Notes under the pieces: model-generated
Database searches by the model: none
The model's input: only the letters and a program-made list of their open reading frames with translations
Told to the model about the DNA's origin: nothing
Position numbers and translations under genes: made by a program
In this document: piece after piece, positions 59,336 to 64,000 of the stretch
Position numbering within the stretch: position 1 is the stretch's first letter
How the letters are laid out: each line of letters begins with the position of its first letter
Source: CAWDDA01 sp963813345
GTDB taxonomy: Bacteria; Acidobacteriota; Blastocatellia; RBC074
Direction: 5' to 3'
Assembly (NCBI GenBank): GCA_963813345.1
Contig: CAWEYR010000029.1
Coordinates: 1-64,000 of the forward strand
DNA length: 64,000 nt

Positions 59336-61118
59336 ATGAATGGTTTCTCACATCGTGAGCGAAATGAGGCCTTCGAAAGACTTAAGCACGAAGGTTTCGA
59401 TGTTCTCATAGTCGGCGGTGGCATCACGGGAGCCGGCCTCGCGCTCGACGCTGCGGCTCGCGAACTGCGTGTTGGATTGGTCGAGAAACGCGATTTTTCG
59501 TCGGGCACCTCGAGCAGATCGACCAAACTTATTCACGGCGGCCTTCGATATCTCGAGCATTTCGAGTTCAGTCTCGTACGCGAAGCACTTGAAGAACGAT
59601 CGATACTCACACGCACAGCGCCTCATCTTGTCGATCCGTTTCCCTTCCTCATTCCAATCTATGCAGAGCGGACCAGAAACTATGATCTTCCCATCAAGGT
59701 GCGTGCAGGACTGTGGCTCTACGATCTGCTTGCGAGGCAGGGCAGGAATGGTTACAGAAAGTATCGTCGCATCACGTCCCGGCAGACGCTCGAGCTTGCG
59801 CCTCAGCTTGACCCGCGGGGTCTCGAAGGTGCGTTTGTCTATTTTGACGCAATTACCAACGATGCCCGCCTGGTGATTGAAGTCCTCAAGTCGGCGTGGG
59901 CTGTCGGCGCGGTTGCGGTGAATTACACAAAAGTGACGAGCATTCTGCGAGACGCGCAGGGAAAGGTCTCTGGTGTTCGATTGCGACGACGAACTTGGCG
60001 GAGTCGAGTTCGATGCTCGATCCTCGATTGTCATCTCGGCAACCGGGGTCTGGACTGATGAGCTGAGATCAGGCGGGCAGAGCGGTGACGTGAACGAGAA
60101 ACGTGTGCGCCCGTCGAAAGGAATTCATCTTATCGTTTCGAAAGATCGACTGCAGGTGGAGACCGCATGTCTGATTCCTGCGATCACGGATCGTCGGTTC
60201 TATTTTGTTGTTCCCTGGGAAGGGCGAGTGCTCATCGGGACGACGGATACTGAGTACCAGGGAGACTGGGATGTTCCGCGCGCCGAGCATTTTGAAGTCG
60301 ACGAAATACTTCGGGCGATCAATCTCTTCTTTCCGAGCGCGAATCTCGGTGTGAGCGACATTATCTCGACATTCGCTGGGCTGCGACCACTCTTGGGCGA
60401 TGGGAGCACTGCAACCAAAGATGTGTCCCGCAAGGAGGAGATCATCGAAGGGAGTGATGGTCTGATATCGCTGGCCGGAGGAAAGCTGACCACATACCGG
60501 AAGATGGCAGAGCGCGCAATCGATATCGCAATACAACGTCTGCCGCCAAAGAACCGCCGGTCGTCGCGCTCGAAGTGGCTGGCAGTTGGAGGTGGATCGA
60601 TTGATCGCGAAGAGCTTGAACCGGCTTCTTATGATATCGCTCGAATCGAGAAGTTATCGCTCGAGACTGCGCGTCATCTGACTCACTCGTATGGTGCCGA
60701 TTACACGCGCGTGCTCGAGATCTCGCGCGAGGACGAAAGGCTGCGCGAGCCGCTTGTCAACGGCCTTCCGCACATCGCAGCCGAGGTGGTCTATGTCGTC
60801 CGCTACGAAATGGCGATGACGCTCGCAGATGTGCTCAGCAGGCGCTTACGGCTGGTGCTGCTTGCAGGCCGCGATGTGATGAATTGCGTCGACCTGGTCG
60901 CGGAAATCATGGCGCGTGAGATTGGGTGGAGCGCCGACGAGTCGGGCCGTCAGATTGAATCGTTCAAGAGCGAGTTCGAAAGGGAGCACGGGATCGGGGA
61001 TCAGGGGTCGGGGTCAGGGGTCGGGGAATGGAGTTCAAGCTTTAGCTTGCTCGCTGGTAGCTCAGTTAATGAAAGCAAGCTGAAGCTTGAACTCCATACC
61101 CCGACCCCTGACCCCTGA
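59336..61118 (+). CDS. glpD: Glycerol-3-phosphate dehydrogenase (FAD, aerobic; one frameshift; repeat-derived tail)
   Basis: ATG 59336. The N-terminal FAD Rossmann motif is FDVLIVGGGITGAGLALDAAARELRVGLVEKRDFSSGTSSRSTKLIHGGLRYL, diagnostic of GlpD. After a frame change near 59985 come RPSKGIHLIVSKDRL, FFVVPWEGRVLIGTTDTEYQGD, FAGLRPLLGDG and LISLAGGKLTTYRKMAERAIDIA, then the C-terminal domain (GADYTRVLEIS, RYEMAMTLADVLSRRLRLVLLAGRDVMNCVDLVAEIMA). It oxidises glycerol 3-phosphate to DHAP and passes electrons to quinone at the membrane. The natural end is near SEFEREHG; the last 42 residues (from GIGDQGSGSG to HTPTPDP) are encoded by nested repeat C5. Confidence 0.9.
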
Positions 61119-61130
61119 CCCCGACCCCTG
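60990..61130. repeat. Nested palindrome: GGGGTC arms (family J) around family C (copy C5)
   Basis: Outer arms GGGATCAGGGGTCGGGGTCAG at 60990 on and CCCCGACCCCTGACCCCTGACC ending near 61130. The inner pair is GGAGTTCAAGCTTTAGCTTG (from 61029) against AAGCTGAAGCTTGAACTCCA. Its translation forms the C-terminal tails of glpD (plus strand) and the glycosyltransferase gene (minus strand), whose ends overlap by 53 bases inside it. Same design as C4. Confidence 0.9.
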
Positions 61131-62649
61131 CTCGGTACAGAATGAATAAGGGATCGTCATGCTTCCACACCGGCTTGAGCCATGAAGGAGCTTTCTCGGT
61201 ATTCTTGAGAGAAGCGAGTTCGCGCCGTCTTCTGATCTCGATAGTACTGATCACGACGAAATCTGCAGGATTCTCCTGAAGCCACGTGCCAAGCTCTTCG
61301 ACCGACCTCACCTGAGGAAAGAAGACCCACTGCTGGCCCGCCACAAACGGCAGATGCGGTTTGCGAGCTACAATACGCGCATTGCTGATGCCTTGCTGCT
61401 TGAGATAATCGCGCGCAGCCAGTACTTCGAGCGGTTGACTCTTTAGAAAACCCGACAGGTCCTTCCGCGCCATATTGAACGAGCTCAGCCACATTACCCC
61501 GAAGAGTAATGCCGCCACGATGGTAAGTGCCCGCCTGCGTGCAAGGTCTGCAATCGACGCAACCGCGAAGACTGCAAAGCCCGAACAGAGCGTCATCACA
61601 AAAAAGTAATAGCGTGTCTCCCAGTGGATGAGTCCCATCAGCAGAAAGTACAAAAGGCCTGCGATCAGAACGAACTGAATCTCTTTCGAGCGCTTCTTCC
61701 AAAGCGCGAGCGCAATTCCAACCAACGAAGCCCACGCCACCAACGGACTCATCAACGTGCTGTACGTCGCTTCGACCAGGCTCTGCCACAAGTTCACCGG
61801 ATAATGTCGCACCATTCTGATTGGATCGTAGCGAAGAACCTCCGAGAGAGACCCGAAGACATTCTCGAGCGGTCGTGTAGCGTCCTGATTTGACCCTCCG
61901 TCTACAAGCTCCGGATAGAACTCTGTCGCAATGTTCAGATGATTCGCGTTATAGAACGGAGAGCCACGATTGACATAGTTTGCATACAGCCATGGCGATG
62001 CCGTTAGAAGGAAAACTCCGATCAGGAGAGCCGATGAGATCAGCTTTTCGCGCCAACTGAGCGCGAAGTAATCGAGAAAGAGTATAGCCGCGAGCCCTGC
62101 TACGATCAGAAAAATCCCGTTGTATCGAGTCAGATAAGTGAAACCACCCAGGACCCCGCAAATCACAAGCCTTGTTCGATAACCGAGACGGTCCCATGTG
62201 AACGCGACAAGAAAGGAGAGTGTGAGCAACAGGAAAAGCACATCCGTAGTTGCACTGATGGCAAATTGCGGAAATTCCTGAGCGACAGCAACCAGGGCAA
62301 CGGCTCCCGCTGCGATCCACGGTCCACGTCCTGTCTGATCGAACAGCCTGCGGAAGAGAACGAAGACCAGAAACAGCACCCCGACAGCTGCGAAGACAGA
62401 GATCCACTTCCCTGCGACGAATACGTCGCCCACAAACATCGCAACAAACGCGACGAGTGCTGGAAAGCCTGGTCCTTGAAACGGATTTTCAGGAAATTGC
62501 CCTGAGGCGATTCGAACCGCGTCAGGACCGTAGAAATGATAGAAGTCGGTCTCGGTGCCGTAACTTCCGATGGGATGATTCCACGCCGCTTGCGCGTAAA
62601 CAATAAAGGCGGCGGCCAGGACTGGAAGCGCTGGCAGATAGCGCTTCAC
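61066..62649 (-). CDS. GT39-like polytopic glycosyltransferase (repeat-derived tail)
   Basis: 527 residues from GTG 62649, one base after the GMC gene stop (TGAAGTG), so the two are coupled. An N-terminal membrane helix (MKRYLPALPVLAAAFIVYAQ) is followed by a periplasmic loop with a PMT/ArnT-like Asp (YGTETDFYHFYGPDAVRIASGQFPENPFQGPGFPALVAFVA), then about nine or ten helices. A final soluble region (GWISNARIVARKPHLPFVAGQQ-type text) is periplasmic. Members transfer a sugar from a polyprenyl-phosphate donor to lipid or protein. The last 19 residues (VGVRGQGSGYGVQASACFH) come from repeat C5. Confidence 0.75.
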   Translation of the reverse strand: MKRYLPALPVLAAAFIVYAQAAWNHPIGSYGTETDFYHFYGPDAVRIASGQFPENPFQGPGFPALVAFVAMFVGDVFVAGKWISVFAAVGVLFLVFVLFRRLFDQTGRGPWIAAGAVALVAVAQEFPQFAISATTDVLFLLLTLSFLVAFTWDRLGYRTRLVICGVLGGFTYLTRYNGIFLIVAGLAAILFLDYFALSWREKLISSALLIGVFLLTASPWLYANYVNRGSPFYNANHLNIATEFYPELVDGGSNQDATRPLENVFGSLSEVLRYDPIRMVRHYPVNLWQSLVEATYSTLMSPLVAWASLVGIALALWKKRSKEIQFVLIAGLLYFLLMGLIHWETRYYFFVMTLCSGFAVFAVASIADLARRRALTIVAALLFGVMWLSSFNMARKDLSGFLKSQPLEVLAARDYLKQQGISNARIVARKPHLPFVAGQQWVFFPQVRSVEELGTWLQENPADFVVISTIEIRRRRELASLKNTEKAPSWLKPVWKHDDPLFILYRAGVGVRGQGSGYGVQASACFH

Positions 62650-62650
62650 T

Positions 62651-64000
62651 TCAGATGTTCCTCTTCTTCATTTCTGCAGCGAGAAACTCAGAAGCGCGCC
62701 AAGCCAGAGCCATGATCGTCAGCGTTGGATTCTTGTGCGATCCGGATGTGAACGCCGCGGCATCCACGACGAATAGATTCTTGACGTCCCAGGACTGATT
62801 GAACGAGTTGAGAACCGACGTCGATTTGTCATGCTCCCATGTGCGCCGTTCCCATCTCGTGAATCGAGTGTCCGGGCTCATCAGGTGCCGAAGGCAGCCT
62901 CACATCGACAGCCTGCGCCTCTTTCAATATCTCCTCGTAGGTCTGCCTGAGATACTTGAACATTTCGCGATCGTTGTCATCGAGTCCGTAACGAATGTTG
63001 AGAACAGGAATTCCCCACTTATCTTTTGCTTCAGGATCGAGAGTTACATATTTCCCATCACCGGGAAGCATCTCTCCGTGCGCAGCCAGCCTGACACGCG
63101 TTCCTGTCCAGCGTCGCACTTCGCGTTTGAAGTTGCTTCCGATTCCGGGAATGTTCTTTGGGTTCTTCTCTGGACGCATGCGAATGCGAACCGACGGCTC
63201 AATCTGAAATCCTCGACAAAATTCCTCTTCTCTGTTGGCCGGAAATATCCGAACCATGGGATCACGATATGCGAGCCGCCGATCCCGTCACCTGCATATG
63301 GCTCAGTAAAGCTCAGACTTGGAAGATAGCCTTCTGCGAGCGCATCGAGATGCTCCATGAAATTGCGACCGACAAGCCCGGACGAGTTTGCTATTCCTTC
63401 CGGAAAAAGCTTCGACTTTGAAAGAAGCATCAGTCGCGCCGTTTCAAGTGTTCCACATGCGGCGATCACAGCACGCGCGCGAATTGAGCGCTCGCGACCT
63501 GTAGTCTTGTCGATATAGGTGACGCCGCTCGCGAGACCCTTCGCATTGACACTGATCTCGCGTGCCATCGCGTTTGGAATCAACGTAAAGGTGCGCGGAT
63601 ATTTCTTGAGCAGAGGCTCAACCTGCCGGAACTGCGAGTTATAGAACGAATGCGTTTCGCAGCCCTCGTCACATCCGGCGCAATAATGGCAGGGCTTATA
63701 TCCGTTGTACTCGCGGGTAAGCATCGCGCGGCGCGCCGAAATCACTTTTATCCCGAGCTTTTCGGATGCGTGCTTCAACTTCCAATCAGGACATTTGAGA
63801 GCAACGGGAGGCAGATAGGTGGACGCGTCAGGGAAATCAGGATGATTCTCGCGCTGTCCGCAGACGCCCATCAGGGTCTCAGCCTTTTCGTAATAAGGCG
63901 CTACGTCCTTGTATTCGAGCGGCCAGTCCTTGCCTTGCCCATCACGGGAGCGTGCTTTGAAATCACCTTCGTTGAAGCGATTGGCAAAACGTCCCCAGAA
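62651..64000 (-). CDS. GMC-family oxidoreductase (5' beyond window, frameshifted)
   Basis: Only the C-terminal part is in the window; the minus-strand 5' end lies beyond 64000. YKPCHYCAGCDEGCETHSFYNSQFRQ is the Cys-rich stretch of this gluconate/glucose-dehydrogenase-like branch. ARAVIAACGTLETARLMLLSKS and GLVGRNFMEHLDALAEGYLPS are FAD-binding-domain text. After frame changes near 63200 and 62850 come the catalytic His region SIHEMGTAHMG, then VVDAAAFTSGSHKNPTLTIMALAWRASEFLA (the conserved C-terminal FAD-contact motif) and TGA at 62651-62653. It oxidises an alcohol or sugar. Directly upstream of the glycosyltransferase gene, overlapping nothing. Confidence 0.85.

Noticed and set aside
1..64000. 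Programmed frameshifting as explanation of the broken genes
   Set aside because: Too many unrelated genes are affected, no common slippery heptamer or downstream structure is seen, and essential genes are included.
1..64000. tRNA or rRNA genes
   Set aside because: I found no cloverleaf with TTCGA arms or rRNA-like conserved sequence when reading both strands; a tRNAscan search would be needed to exclude a tRNA fully.

Overview
The window looks like chromosomal DNA of a free-living, didermic bacterium, most probably an Acidobacteriota (Blastocatellia-like). This is inferred from a very large Oar-type TonB-dependent receptor with an N-terminal carboxypeptidase-regulatory-like domain, a Ser/Thr kinase fused to TPRs, several twin-arginine-exported Gfo/Idh/MocA oxidoreductases, M28 and M43 secreted peptidases, and a mixed housekeeping set (metG, tatD, yajQ, a polyprenyl synthase, trmJ, glpD). 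No phylogenetic test could be run. I see no rRNA, tRNA, CRISPR array, prophage or transposase gene.

Layout. 1-20.9 kb (+): a saccharide-catabolism locus with a GH42-like beta-galactosidase, a DUF5107/TPR protein, three acetylxylan-esterase-like or dienelactone-hydrolase-like enzymes, a feruloyl-esterase-like enzyme coupled to an unrecognised 579-residue secreted protein, three TAT-signal Gfo/Idh/MocA dehydrogenases, an amino-acid/polyamine permease and a PQQ-type beta-propeller. 21-27.2 kb: a PDZ-7TM-GAF-PP2C signalling phosphatase converging on an Oar-like receptor. 27.4-29.5 kb (-): a tight three-gene operon of a four-repeat Cys/His metal-binding protein, a UbiA prenyltransferase and a membrane protein. 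29.6-32.5 kb: a broken NTR/CSC-type secreted protein, an aldo/keto reductase and a TAT-exported xylose-isomerase-like barrel. 32.6-38 kb (-): a TonB receptor followed by a YncE/phosphoesterase fusion. 38-50 kb: a thioredoxin-TonB fusion, trmJ, an acyltransferase, an M43 protease, a Ser/Thr kinase, a polysaccharide deacetylase, DinB and gamma-glutamyltransferase. 50.7-64 kb: a Kef-type antiporter, a HARE-HTH protein, polyprenyl synthase, yajQ, tatD, metG, an M28 peptidase, glpD, a GT39-like glycosyltransferase and a GMC oxidoreductase that runs off the window.

Two features dominate. First, almost every intergenic gap holds a palindromic repeat from one of about ten families (called A-K here). 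Many are built as nested inverted pairs of small hairpins, they often touch stop codons exactly, and in several places they are translated: they supply C-terminal tails for glpD, its convergent neighbour and the antiporter, and an apparent signal peptide for a hydrolase. Second, about half of the genes carry apparent frameshifts, including essential single-copy genes such as metG. This points to indel errors in the sequence rather than mass gene decay. For such genes I give the span of the inferred whole gene and list the frame segments.
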